This document shows, piece by piece, positions 34,905 to 46,079 of a stretch of DNA of 64,000 bases (positions are counted from its first letter, which is position 1; each line of letters begins with the position of its first letter). A program made the position numbers and the translations under genes. This DNA is from Liolophura sinensis (taxonomy: Eukaryota > Mollusca > Polyplacophora > Chitonida > Chitonidae). Under the pieces are notes generated by a model that worked only from the letters and a program-made list of their open reading frames with translations, did not search any database and was not told where the DNA came from. The stretch is from contig NC_088299.1 of NCBI RefSeq assembly GCF_032854445.1, forward strand, positions 1,959,001 to 2,023,000, written 5' to 3'.

Positions 34905-35475
34905 ACACCCAACACCGCGTAGGGATGAAGTGCCGAACCCATAACTACCCCTAACCGTACAAACGGGTATAGTGCCGAACCCATGACTACCCCTAACCGT
35001 ACAAACGGGTATATTGTCGAGTCCATCCTTACATCTAACAGTACGTACGGGTATAATGTTGAGTCCACTCCTATCCCTAACAGTGCGTACGGATATAGTG
35101 TTGAGTCCACTCCTATCCCTAACAGTGCGTACGGATATAGTGTTGAGTCCACTCCTATATCCTTAACAGTACGTACGAGTATAGTGTTGAGTCCACTCTT
35201 GTCCCTAACAGTACGCACGGGTATAGTGTTGAGTCCACTCCTATCCCTAACAGCATGTACGGGTATAGTGTTGAGTTCATTCCTGTCCCTAACAGTACAT
35301 ACGGGTATGGTGTTGAGTCCACTCATATCACTAACAGTACGTACGGGTGTGGTGTTGAGTCCAGTACGTACGGGTATAGTGTCGAATCCATCAATACCCC
35401 TAAAAGTACGTACAGGTATAGTGTTGTGTACATCACTGTCCCTAACAGTACGTGCGGGTATAGTTTCGAGCCTAT
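34905..35475. repeat. 42-bp minisatellite, about 13 units
   Basis: The typical unit is CCCTAACAGTGCGTACGGAT, ATAGTGTTGAGTCCACTCCT, AT. Central units are exact 42-mers, outer ones vary and some are shortened. As 42 is a multiple of three, a 14-residue peptide repeat is open on both strands (plus YGYSVESTPIPNSA; minus NTIPVRTVRD-like). Loss of frame by indels in outer units and the absence of any flanking exon argue against a gene. Confidence 0.9.
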
Positions 35476-35487
35476 CCTTTTACCTCT

Positions 35488-35702
35488 AACATTTATTTAT
35501 TTGATTGGTGTTTGGCGCTCAAGAATATTTCACTTATACAACGGCGGCCAGCATTTTGGTGGGAGAAAACCATCCGTAGGTCGCTGATAGACCATTCCAA
35601 GTGTATCCCACCGGATAGAAAGCCAGTATGAGCTGGTCTTGAACTCACACTGACCGCGTTGGTGGGAGGCTGTTACGCTAACCATCTCGGCCACGGAGGC
35701 CC
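35488..35702 (-). mobile_element. SINE at the edge of the 42-bp array
   Basis: The inverted copy runs from ATTTATTTATTTGATTGGTG to GGCCACGGAGGCCCC, with small internal deletions. It immediately follows the last minisatellite unit. Confidence 0.88.
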
Positions 35703-36054
35703 CATCTTTACATCCGGATTAAGTCACTCACAAATCTGATGGATATCATGAAACACGTCTTTGGTGAGGTCAATAAATCGACGCAAGTTGGCGCTAATTA
35801 ATCCATGTTTAGACTGGATATATCCTACGCTTTGTTCATATACATGCACACATTTTAGTTTTAACAAGTCAGAGATAGCACATATAGCTACATTTACTAC
35901 ATTGATACAAGAGGGAGAGACAACCGATCCAACTGGATAGCTAATGAATATTAATCACAACCCAAGTATCCAATCAACTGGTTTCCTTAATGCATGATGG
36001 GCAGCAAAGGCGAAACAACGACAAGTATATAGGTTGTCCGCATTCATGGTAAAC
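35703..36054. other. Putative promoter region of the ankyrin/SOCS gene
   Basis: No coding sequence. A TATA-like GTATATAGG lies at about 36025, some 80 bases upstream of the candidate donor. The assignment is positional only. Confidence 0.3.
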
Positions 36055-36104
36055 GCCTGGTAGCACAAGCCTTTTCAACTCCACGAGTGGCAACATAAAT
36101 GCAG
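36055..36104 (+). other. Candidate 5' non-coding exon of the ankyrin/SOCS gene
   Basis: The sequence ends at a strong donor, ATGCAG|GTAGGTAT. The coding exon downstream begins at a clear acceptor before its ATG, so an upstream non-coding exon is required, and this is the best candidate I see. The start of the exon is not determined. Confidence 0.35.
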
Positions 36105-36423
36105 GTAGGTATAGTTACTGATTTGTTAACATATAAGGATAACGTTCGGTCAGCTCCTCAAGTTAAGCCGCCAAGTACTTAAATGCCTACACAGTGGATT
36201 TGATTGCCACGGGAACATATGTAGTTCTCACTTCATGTTATTCGCTTGTTTGTGATTTTCTCCTCCTTTATTTATATGCGCATTGAATGTGTGTGTTTCG
36301 GCTCATATAAATTATTCACTTTCCGATAATTCTATGTGTGGATTGTTTCAGATTTAAGATATACCCTGCACAGCGGTTCACCACATTTCCATAGTCGACG
36401 TGACCTGTACAGCAAGTGGTCCA

Positions 36424-36515
36424 CGAACAGCGTGACACATGGTCTCCGAACAGCGTGATACATAATCACGGAACAGCGTGACACGTGGTTTCCGACATGC
36501 GGTCTCCGAACATCT
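36424..36515. repeat. Short tandem repeat, unit about 28 bp
   Basis: Three to four degenerate units built on GAACAGCGTGACACATGGTC, TCC. It lies in the presumed 5' intron of the ankyrin/SOCS gene. Confidence 0.75.
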
Positions 36516-37280
36516 GACATTTAAGGTAAATTATAACACTCAAATTATTTTTTAAAAAATGATGAAGTGATAGCATTTGATGCGAGAACAAATAAAATGG
36601 AATAAATTTTTTTTTTTGTATAAGAAGCATTTAAAATGCATTCACATTTGACCTTTACTCCTGTATGCTATACACATATATATTACATATCACTGAGATA
36701 TATGTATAGCTCTTTCTTTCACTCCTAACTCTCATAATTTTGTTACAATTTGGAAATTTATAAAAGTAATGGTGGGAATGGATAAAATCAAATAGCAAAT
36801 GGGGATCGCCGAATATTTGTCTAACGTGAGCGCAAAATACCTGTATATGGGCATAATTTACACCTGCAGAAGTGCAAAGTGGGACAGGTTACGTCATTTT
36901 AGTGACGCTGAACGATCCTCAAAGGTCTGTGGTGTAGACTGCATACACCCTGTTCTCTTGAAATCCGGTCAATGACTTGCAGCTGATCACACACTCTCCC
37001 GATGAATACTTGCCCTCCGTGATGTATACTGACTGAAGATTACACCCAGACTGTGTATACACTGACCTTTACCTCGTACAAAAACAACTGGTTTTCATCA
37101 TTCGGGAATAGCTTTTTGACTTACCCCCTCCCACAAATGTTTTTTTTTTTAACCAAGTGTCATTTTTACCGGAGCTCGCTTAATTTACAGGACACATGAA
37201 ACGTTTAGTTCTTATTTATTAATATAGAGTTTAGGATGTGGTAACAATAAAGGTTCTTTGCTCTCTTCTTATGTAAAAAC

Positions 37281-37425
37281 GGCTTTATTAATTATTTATT
37301 TGATTGGTGTTGTACGCTGTACTCAAGAATATTTGACGTACACGATAGCATTATGGTATGAGGAAACCGGGCAGAGCCAGGAGAAAACCCACGACCGTCC
37401 GCAGGTTGCCGACAGACCTTCTTAC
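37281..37425 (-). mobile_element. SINE fragment just upstream of the coding exon
   Basis: Inverted tail and body (TTATTTGATTGGTGTTGTAC to GGTTGCCGACAGACCTTC). The copy lacks the head and has a deletion in the GGCGGCC segment. It ends about 37 bases before the splice acceptor at 37462. The open frame runs through it, but the acceptor shows that it is intronic, not the N-terminus. Confidence 0.85.
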
Positions 37426-37473
37426 CGTTATTTAATAACATGTCTTCCTGACTTTCTTCCAGACACCGAGAAG

Positions 37474-38625
37474 ATGCCGTCGGTTGAGGGAGGTTCTCCG
37501 CTGATAGAAGCAGCTAAACTAGGCAGAGATGAAAAGGTGAAGGAAATTATTACATCCGGTTACCATGGCAACGAAACGGACGATGGCGGCAAGACAGCTC
37601 TTCACTGGGCCGCGGAGTACGGTTATTTGGAGGTGGTGTGCACTCTGATAGCCTTCCAACAGGATATGAATTGTATGGATCACAAACAACAAACCCCATT
37701 ACTATTGGCATGCCTTCATAAACGTCAAGAAGTTTGTACAGTTCTGATCGAATCTGGATGTGACGTGAATATAGCAGGATTCAATGGCATGACTCCGTTG
37801 CACAGAGCAGTTCATTCAAACATGGAGTCGGTGGTGGACCTGCTTTGTGAATCTGGAGCAGACGTCAACGCCAGAAACGCCTACCTTTGCACACCTTTGC
37901 ACGAGGCAATGCGAACTGCGAATGAAAACGTCGTTAGGAGACTTATACAATACGGAGCTGATGTCAATGCAATGTCTAAAAATAAAATGTCGCCCTTTTT
38001 GACTGCTGTGTTCTATTTTAAGATTGCGCAACGCAATACGTATATCTGCTTGGAACCTATACTGGAACTACTTATCAAAAATCATGCGCAGCTTGGACAA
38101 AGTGACGGTCAGTGGACGCCATTGTCTTCCACTGTAAATCTGGAAAACAGCTATATTGCCATGTTGCTGATTCTTCACGGCTGTAAAATCGTGGCGCCTG
38201 GGAAATACAGCCGGAGCCTGTTGGTGGAGATGTTCACGAGGTGTGACCCACATCTGGTGAAACTTTTTGTGGCCGCAGGTTACCAAGTGACGCAGGATGA
38301 AGTCGAACAGTGTTCAAAACGAGTACCGACTTTCTCCCGGAGCTTCCTCCGGCTGACCTTCCCGGGTATCGATCACGGAAAAGGACAACTCGAGACCCTT
38401 CAGTGGCTCCGGGAGAGGGTGGTTCGGCCGTTCAGTCTCTGCGAGTTGTCACGAACAGCCATCCGACACGCTCTGAACGATGCTGGCGGTGACACGACCA
38501 TCCTCAAGAGAATACCACAGCTTCCACTTCCGGTCTCCATTCAGCAGTTCATCGCTTTACGTGGCAGTGTTCCGCAAACAGAATGTTTATTTATTAATTC
38601 GTCAGATAATGAACAGCTTAATTGA
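37474..38625 (+). CDS. Ankyrin repeat and SOCS box (ASB-type) protein
   Basis: The protein has 383 residues in one coding exon. ASB proteins are substrate receptors of Elongin B/C-Cullin5-Rbx2 ubiquitin ligases: the ankyrin repeats bind the target and the SOCS box binds Elongin C and Cul5. Ankyrin repeats are visible at about 7-36, 39-70, 73-103, 106-135 and 139-168 (GKTALHWAAEYGYLEVV, TPLHRAVHSNMESVVDLL, TPLHEAM, GADVNA), with weaker ones to about 275. The C-terminal SOCS box (about 318-361) has the BC box SLCELSRTAIRHAL and the Cul5-box signature LPLP in IPQLPLPVSIQQFIAL. The start is chosen as the first ATG after the acceptor TTTCTTCCAG|ACACC at 37462. Upstream in-frame sequence is SINE. 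I cannot assign a specific ASB number. AATAAA near 39191 could end the transcript. Confidence 0.88.
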   Translation: MPSVEGGSPLIEAAKLGRDEKVKEIITSGYHGNETDDGGKTALHWAAEYGYLEVVCTLIAFQQDMNCMDHKQQTPLLLACLHKRQEVCTVLIESGCDVNIAGFNGMTPLHRAVHSNMESVVDLLCESGADVNARNAYLCTPLHEAMRTANENVVRRLIQYGADVNAMSKNKMSPFLTAVFYFKIAQRNTYICLEPILELLIKNHAQLGQSDGQWTPLSSTVNLENSYIAMLLILHGCKIVAPGKYSRSLLVEMFTRCDPHLVKLFVAAGYQVTQDEVEQCSKRVPTFSRSFLRLTFPGIDHGKGQLETLQWLRERVVRPFSLCELSRTAIRHALNDAGGDTTILKRIPQLPLPVSIQQFIALRGSVPQTECLFINSSDNEQLN

Positions 38626-40393
38626 CTTTTTTGTGACATTTTATTTTATTTTCAGCCTTTTGTCTCCTCGGGATGTCCCTTCACATAATATGTATTTTTA
38701 ACAGTCTGGTTTATTAATGATTCAGTGCAGCTACAATTTGACTATAGCAGTTTTTACATTTATACGTCACATTGCCTGTCTGATTGCGAATAGACTGCGA
38801 AATCTGGCCCTGGGGGAAGCAGTCTTTCGAATGTTATGCTTGTTTTCGCCTGGATTTTCATCTGCCTGGTTTACTGAGCTTCAGTAACTTGTCTATAGGC
38901 ATACGATTATCCCTTAGATTTACGTTTAGACGGCACACTTCCCCAGAAGCCATGAATGTGTTTAAATAAGAGGTGAATGCATTTTTCGTTTGAAACTGGC
39001 GTCCATGCCAGATTAATCTACTAGATCTACCACCACAGCTTAAAAGCGGATGCCAAGCTCAATACCACGTTTTATGACGCAGTAGTAAAAAAGCTTGGCG
39101 AACAAAAAAAATCAAGGGTACTATCAAAAGAATTTATACAAATTTCGATTTTTGCTTTTTTCTATTATATTATTTTACCTATTGTTTATTTCAATAAATT
39201 TGATAAGCCACTTTATGACATATGAAATATGCAAATTTTTACGCATGGCTCGGTTAAGAGCCATGCGTAAAAATTTACATTGAGAATGGGCTCATCAATT
39301 TCTTCTGGTGCTACATCATTTGTTGACCATTATACATTGCTCTCTACACTAGCATTACTGCTAAGGGCGTTGTCTGTGATAGAGTTATCTTACACTTGAA
39401 GCGCTGGTATGTCACACAGGTCTCCTCGTTTTGGCACAGTGGTCGTGTTTAGTATCCATAGTCCATCTAGAAGAACTCTTCTATTCTGCTATTTTAACTT
39501 TCTGATGTTCATCATAACATTACGTCCATCGCTCTCTCTCAAAAAAATCTGGCGCGGTCTCGCAATTCCTTCCCAAACGTGGCATGGAATTGCTCATTTC
39601 TAGGCATTGGATTTTCCAGTGGAATCTCGAATACTATCCCTTTAATTAAATAATCGATGGCACGAATTAACGCGCTGTCTTGTGGTCACATTATCTGCTA
39701 GAACTTTGACGGTACCGAGTGTCTCGCCGTCGATGGCCATTTTGAAATATCACGTGAGTTCTGACATTTATCCTCTAGAAAACTATTATATGGGCCCGAT
39801 GTTTCTAAAAACGTATTACAGAGAAATAATTCCTAAACATAGCTCGGTTTTCTTTGAATTGAGATTCTCTTCTCTAAGTTAGTGAAATATACTTCTCTTC
39901 ATTGTAATATTCAGATGCATTTGTTTTTATAAAGCACGTAAATTATATGTGTTCGTATTTTGTCTTGTTATTCATTCACCGTTACAGTCCGGTTGCTTAA
40001 CCTCAAGTATGGACGTTTCCGAGTAGAATAAGGCACCAAATTTACTACACAGGTAGTAAGGAGCACGGACTACACTAGAATTAAAAGGGGTGCACTTGAT
40101 TTCGATCCCGGGGGGTAAATCTGTGACTCATTATGCACCCTGGGATTATTTCATGACTTACATCTTAAACTGAATCTAACTTATGAAGGGAAATACTCTT
40201 TTTTTATTTTTAATTAGAATAGCAAGGAGTCTTAAATTTACCGCTCTGATAATACTGTCATGGGTCTACCAGAAAATGTGCAATAGCCCACGATAGCTGG
40301 CGCGATGACGTCACACTTGTTAAAATCAATGTCATGTATATCGATGAATTCCGGGACAAAATTTTCAGTTATTTTATTTTTTCTTCTGAGATA
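38626..40393. other. 3' flank and intergenic, one perfect hairpin
   Basis: Probably contains the 3' UTR of the ankyrin/SOCS gene. There is a perfect inverted repeat at 39233-39276. A TGACGTCA (CRE) sits at 40306-40313 with no gene visible after it. Nothing else was recognised. Confidence 0.4.
39233..39276. other. Perfect 19-bp hairpin
   Basis: AAATTTTTACGCATGGCTC at 39233-39251 is exactly complementary to 39258-39276, with a 6-base loop GGTTAA. It falls about 40 bases after an AATAAA. The stem is too short for a typical animal pre-miRNA; it could be a MITE remnant or a transcript-end hairpin. Confidence 0.8.
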
Positions 40394-40668
40394 GGGGCCT
40401 CTGTGGCTCAGTTGGTTAGCGCGCTAACACAGCGGTATGACCCAGGAGTCTCTCACCCATGCAGTCTCTGTGAGTTCAAGTCCAACTCATGCTGGCTTCG
40501 TCTCCGACCGAACGTGGGAAGGTCGGACAGCAACCTGCAGATGGCCGTGGGTTTCCTATGGGCTCTGCCCGGTTTCCACCCACCATAATGCTGGCCGCCG
40601 TCGTATATGTGAAATATTCTTGAGTACGGCGTAAAACACCAACCAATCACATAAATCAATCAAATAAA
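40394..40668 (+). mobile_element. Full-length forward SINE with 12-bp TSD
   Basis: Complete element: head GGGGCCTCTGTGGCTCAGTT (intact A box), B box GAGTTCAAGTCC, body, and tail to CAATCAAATAAA. It is flanked by perfect duplications TCTTCTGAGATA at 40382-40393 and 40669-40680. It is the best single reference copy in the window and appears young. Confidence 0.95.
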
Positions 40669-40691
40669 TCTTCTGAGATATATAAAATAAA

Positions 40692-40862
40692 GATATTTAT
40701 TTATTTGACTGGTGTTTACCCATGACCTTACACATGTTGCTGACAGACCTTCCACATGCAACGGGGATGGCGCCAACATGACATGGACTTAAACTCTCCA
40801 GGGATCCCATTGGTGAGAGGCGCTTGATTCATTGTGCTGCGCTCTAACCCCTGGGTAACGGA
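40692..40862 (-). mobile_element. SINE with internal deletion
   Basis: The tail TATTTATTTGACTGGTGTTT jumps straight to CCCATGACC, losing the TTCTTGAGTACGGCG and CATAATGCTGGCC blocks. The remainder reaches the head (CATTGTGCTGCGCTCTAACC). Diverged. Confidence 0.8.
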
Positions 40863-40869
40863 AAAGCAG

Positions 40870-43324
40870 ATGAACACAATGAATATAAGTAAACCATCGG
40901 ATACAATGTATTAAGATAATTAATATTAAGATTTTAGTCATATTTAATGAACAGCTTTTACAAGCTAGTCAATATTCAACAAGAAAATCTGGATATTTTA
41001 CGTTTTGACTTCATTTCTTTGGTCAGTGGATGTTGTAAGTATAAAATTCGTGTAAAACTATCCTGAATATATACACCACGTCCCAATTGATCATACTTAA
41101 AACGTGTATAAATCTACGCGTCCAAACAGACATTCGTATTCCAGCCGTCAACCAGGATGGGCGTTCCAGGTCAAAAAAAAAGGCCATCCCTACCGACCAG
41201 ATGCTACTGTGTTAAAACAATCCGCATTACACAACTCCATCTCCTAAGCCCATCAGGCCCTAAATGAGATGAGGGGGATATTTTGGCTCGGGACAAAAAT
41301 CCGTAAAGAAGAAACAATCCTTCCTATTTTGATCTATGCAGCTTATACCATCATACGGGTAATATAGGGTAATCATCATGGAATCTTGAGATCAAAGCCA
41401 AGCTGAGAACATTTGCCACATCTTAAAACTAGTAGCGCATGCACAGGGGCTAATGGCTTTCTATAGCTTCTGCAGGGAAGGTGCCGGGACATGCTATGAA
41501 GACTAAAGAGATTTCTGCTCCCGCGAGATTTTAAAAGACGGACAAGATCTCTGGGCACTGCGTCAGTCTGAGAAAGTCTGGTGCTAACATCATAATCACG
41601 GGGTTACACAATTACTGTGCTCAACCCAAGACAAGCTTAAGCGTGCATTATGAATGAACAATGCAGGACCAGTGTCAACCGTATAGTGTTTGGGACAAAA
41701 TAACATCATGAAAGCCTGGACAAGGCAGGTATCTTGAAAAAAAAAAAACGTATATAAGGACGCAGTATAATCGAAGTAAGGAAAATTCAACTAATGAAAC
41801 ATTCTACTTAGATACGAGAAAACAACCTTAGATTGCCATTCAAAGTTAATTGACAAAAAATTTAAAAGATTTAAAAAAGATTTTAAAAATTTAAAAAGTC
41901 AGTGCGAGTTTAGGAGTCGTGGTTCCCATTGTAATACTGGGGTCCCGATTTTATATGACAGGCACTGATAAGCGCTTTTGTCGGAATTTTTTCTCTATGC
42001 AAAATGTTTTGTGAAAGAGCCTTTTTTGATCGACAGAAAATAAAGAATAACAAATACCTTAATTTAACATTTAATACTTTCCTGTTTCGCGTTATTTGTG
42101 AAAAGCAGAGAATGTAGCTCTAAATTGTATAGTAGCCGAACTTGTGTATTTAGTCTGACGCCATTACAGATAAATGAGACTCATTCTTGTTGCTTTCAAT
42201 CCAATGATTAAGATTTTAAGAACAATAATTTTTATTTTGTCTTTGTTTTACATTTGAGTACAGTATGTGTGGAAGATCGGAAATTTTAGTTTATTTCAGT
42301 ATATAATTTGCATTTCCTGCCGGGTAGTCAGTCCGTGACCACGAAGTCCAAATAACGCTATATAGCCTCACTAATCTGAATTCGCCTTAGGTTACCTGAT
42401 ACCATCGCTGTCGTGAGCGTGCGTGCAACCTGTGCTATTCTTACCTCAGCACAACACCCCCACCACACCCAACCGCCCAAGCACCCCCCCCCCCCCACCC
42501 CCCAAGAATGAAAAGAGCAATGCCTGTGAACAAGTATTGAGTAAAGTATTTGGCAAATGTCAACAGAACCCTCTCCGATCGAAAAAACATCAATTAACTT
42601 TCAAATGAGTCATGTGAAAAGTTCATTGCAGCTAGCATGTAGGCTAGAGCATGAGCCGATCGCTGGTTTGCGCGTGCACGGTTGCTAGGATACCCGAAGG
42701 CTGAACTTCGTCTTTGGGCTATAATTACGCCAACTACGGCTAAGAGTCACCGAGAATTTACGAATTCTCACGAACATGACGGGTAAATGAATTAAACTTA
42801 CACAATACCTATAGGTCCCTCTTCGCTCGGCTCGGCCTTCGACTCACTGCGTTCGATATAAACAGGACTTTCCAACTCTGAACATAATGACTTATTTTGC
42901 ATTTTACAATCAATGACTTTCAGTTTGGACTACTACGGATGAAATCCCTGAATTTAAATCAAATTAATAGCATACAATTATATCGTTCATCGCAGAATAC
43001 AAGTATGTCGCTCGTTATGGTAGGCCTATTAAAATATTTAGCAATGCAGATATGATTTTCCCAGCAATGTCAATTTGTGTCATAATTTGTTTTCACACCT
43101 TTACCCTTTCACACATTTTGACCTTAGCTCTGCCCATGTAAAACACCTATACTATTTAAGCCTTTGTCAGTTTAAATTAAATGTTTAATTTAACCCGCCC
43201 TCTCCATATCATTTTCTTTGACATGTATTACGTATACGACATATGATATATCAGTGAAATTTAAAAAAATACTGAAATACTAACGTACAAGTCAGTCTGT
43301 GTAAGAAATTACAACGGCACATTT
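40870..43324. other. Intergenic, no gene recognised
   Basis: Contains a poly-C tract at about 42483-42503, (C)13 and (C)6 around single A residues. Open frames are short and unconvincing. Confidence 0.4.
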
Positions 43325-43333
43325 TTATCAATT

Positions 43334-43603
43334 AATTTTATTTATTTATTTGATTGGTGTTTTACGTCGCACTCAAGAATATTTCACTTTTACGACGGCG
43401 GCCAGCATTATAGTGGGCGGAAATCGGGCACAGCCTGGGGGAAACCCACGACCATCCACAGGTTGCCGGCAGACCTTCCCACGTACGGCCGGAGAGGAAG
43501 CCAACATGAGCTGGACTCGAACTCACGGCGACCTCATTGGTGAGCTACTCCTGGGTCATCACGCTGCGCTAGCGCGCTAACCACCTCAGCCACGGAGGCG
43601 CCG
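43334..43603 (-). mobile_element. Full-length SINE with 9-bp TSD
   Basis: Complete inverted copy from TTTTATTTATTTATTTGATT to the head end GCCACGGAGGCGCC. TTATCAATT is duplicated at 43325-43333 and 43604-43612. Confidence 0.93.
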
Positions 43604-43612
43604 TTATCAATT

Positions 43613-46079
43613 TAAGACTAGTAATAAACATATCTATTTGTCACAAATTGTGTTTAACAAATACATATACTTGTGATAATTTAGTCTTAATCTGTGACTT
43701 CAGTGAGTTACCCGTGGTTATTTTGAATACACTCTATTCTTTGATACTTTAGACTAACAATGGAAAGTTTAAAACACAGTATTTTTTCGGCTTTAGTTTG
43801 AAGCCTTAAAGTCTCTGAAATAAAACTGGAAGAATTCATTTGCATCCAGTTTGGGGCCCAGTAAGAAAACAGATGACCAGTCGAGCCAGTCGCCAATTAC
43901 GCCTGTGTTCATCACTTGACCTAACCTCACGTGCTGCTATAATACGACTAGCTGCTTACATACATTCTATGCAAGTAACAACCTGGAAAACGGAAAGAAC
44001 AGAGCTAAAACGCATTGTTGAAGAAATCTGATCTGAGAAAAATCTAAGAAAAAATCTTTGGGCTTCACAAATAACTGCACAACAACAACACAATCTGTTG
44101 GATCCACTGATTAGTTTCAGGTAATAGAGAATACTGATAACTTCGTAGAAAGTCAAGGCTTTCATTGTAGTAGATCTATATTCGACATACCTTTATGCCG
44201 TCGTCATACATGGCATAATTCAGACAACAATCATTGTATAGGCTAAGAAGAAAAAGCTGAGTTCACAACAGCTAAGCGTGCAATGAAATAAAGACCAGAA
44301 AAGAAAAGAAAACGAAGTAAATAGAAAGGTGAAAACAACGGCGAGGGCTATTGGAACAAAGCCAGTCCCTTGCTTGCTTTTTGCCGTGATCAGACTGGGG
44401 GATTATCGTCTAATGACCAAGGCGTCTTTGAATAATTTAGGAGTATCGCATTCCAGTGTTTGCTAGAGTCTACAGGGTTGCAGTTTTGTAGCATCAGGGA
44501 GAATAATGAGGTGGGCTGGGAGATTTCCCGTTCAACGTATTGGGCAAGTGTAAAATATCTTTACAGTATTGAAAGGATTGGATATGTGAGAAAATTTCAC
44601 CGGCAGCCGGTGGCGTGTTCTCTCAGTCTCTCATTAACCCATTTCTGTTTTTCCTACATAGGCCTACTTAGCATTACAGTCTGGACTGGTAAAATGATAC
44701 ACAATAAAACTTTTGTATTCAGTGGGCGTGTTGTCTTCGTGGTTTACAAAGGTGTAGGTTTTCAAACAGTTCCAGGTTAGGTCATTTTGTACAGGTTGAG
44801 TCAATACTCCTTTGATAAAAGGAGTTTGCTGGATATAAGATCCCCTTATTTACCAATATATGGTACATTAAAGTAAACTTCCTCATTTCAGGGTATCTTG
44901 TTGTTCGTTTTGGGCAAGTTACCTGTTATGCATATGAACGTGTTAACAAAATTACTGACGAAATAACTACATGTAGGGTGTAGCTGGCGACTCCATATCA
45001 TAAATTGTATAATCTGTTTCAATTCTACATTGAATAGGGCATTATTGCTGCATATTTTTTATGCTCCAGTGACTATGGCCCATGTTTGTGTTTCCAGGGC
45101 TTGAAACTGTCAGCACTTTTTCCCCACATTTGTATTTAAGTCACGGAAATGAACAGAAATTTTTGTAAATCAGTGAAATTTGATACAACACAAGCAGTTT
45201 CTATTGAGATCTTGAGCAATTACCCCACTTAGTTGTTCGGCATGGTCACGAAACGAGAAAATCCACGAGCAGACGCACATGTTCCCACAAGTTTACAGCA
45301 CACATGCGCAACCCGAAACACCATCTCTCAAATTTCCCTGTTCCTGCTTCACCTCTCTTCAATAACAGCCTGACCTTCACTGAACTTGTGGAATGAACTG
45401 TACTAAATGTTACGACATAGTATTAACCTCAGACCTGTGAATTAACCACAATCCCGTGAAGCTCAAACGTGGAGAGTGGGTTTCATGCTTACGTGTATAT
45501 AATACAGTGATAATCATGAATGGATTCATACTCAGAGATTTGTTGTCCTGACTAAAACACCGGCCAGTGCTTATCTTGCTTGAAAACGTCACCGATGTCC
45601 ATAATTACGTCTATGTTCAGTCACACCTGATGAATACGATTGGATCTAGTTTGAATACTCCTTGAACTGATCAGTTAAGACAGTAACAGCTGTTTTGATC
45701 AATGTAAAACACTTCACTCAAAATTTCAGTACTAATCTTGATTGGTTAGAACTTAAAGCGGGTCAGAGACCACACGTATTAAAAACCAATAACAACCAAT
45801 CATAGTATTTGAATGATTTGGATAACATTGATTAGGAGATCACTGTATTTTCATATTAAAAATGGTTTTGGGGAAAAATGACTCCGTTACATGTAACCTG
45901 TTAGGATACAGACTTGATGGGAGATGGTGTGGTTGCAGACTTTATTATGTCGTGTGTTATAAGAAAGTGTTATAAGATCTCATTTAAGGCGAATTCGAGG
46001 GGTGTGATATTTCTCTTTTTTTAGTAATTGTAAATATAAAATTCACAAAGTGGAAAGCTAATCAGACAGAAATATTTTC
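43613..46079. other. Intergenic, no gene recognised
   Basis: Only short frames. No conserved motif, RNA gene or defined repeat was found. Confidence 0.4.

Noticed and set aside
34763-35489. Open frames of 168-187 codons on both strands
   Set aside because: They are the 42-bp minisatellite read in frame on both strands. No start context or homology.
37258-37473. N-terminal extension of the ankyrin protein
   Set aside because: This part is SINE sequence plus a splice acceptor. The protein starts at 37474.
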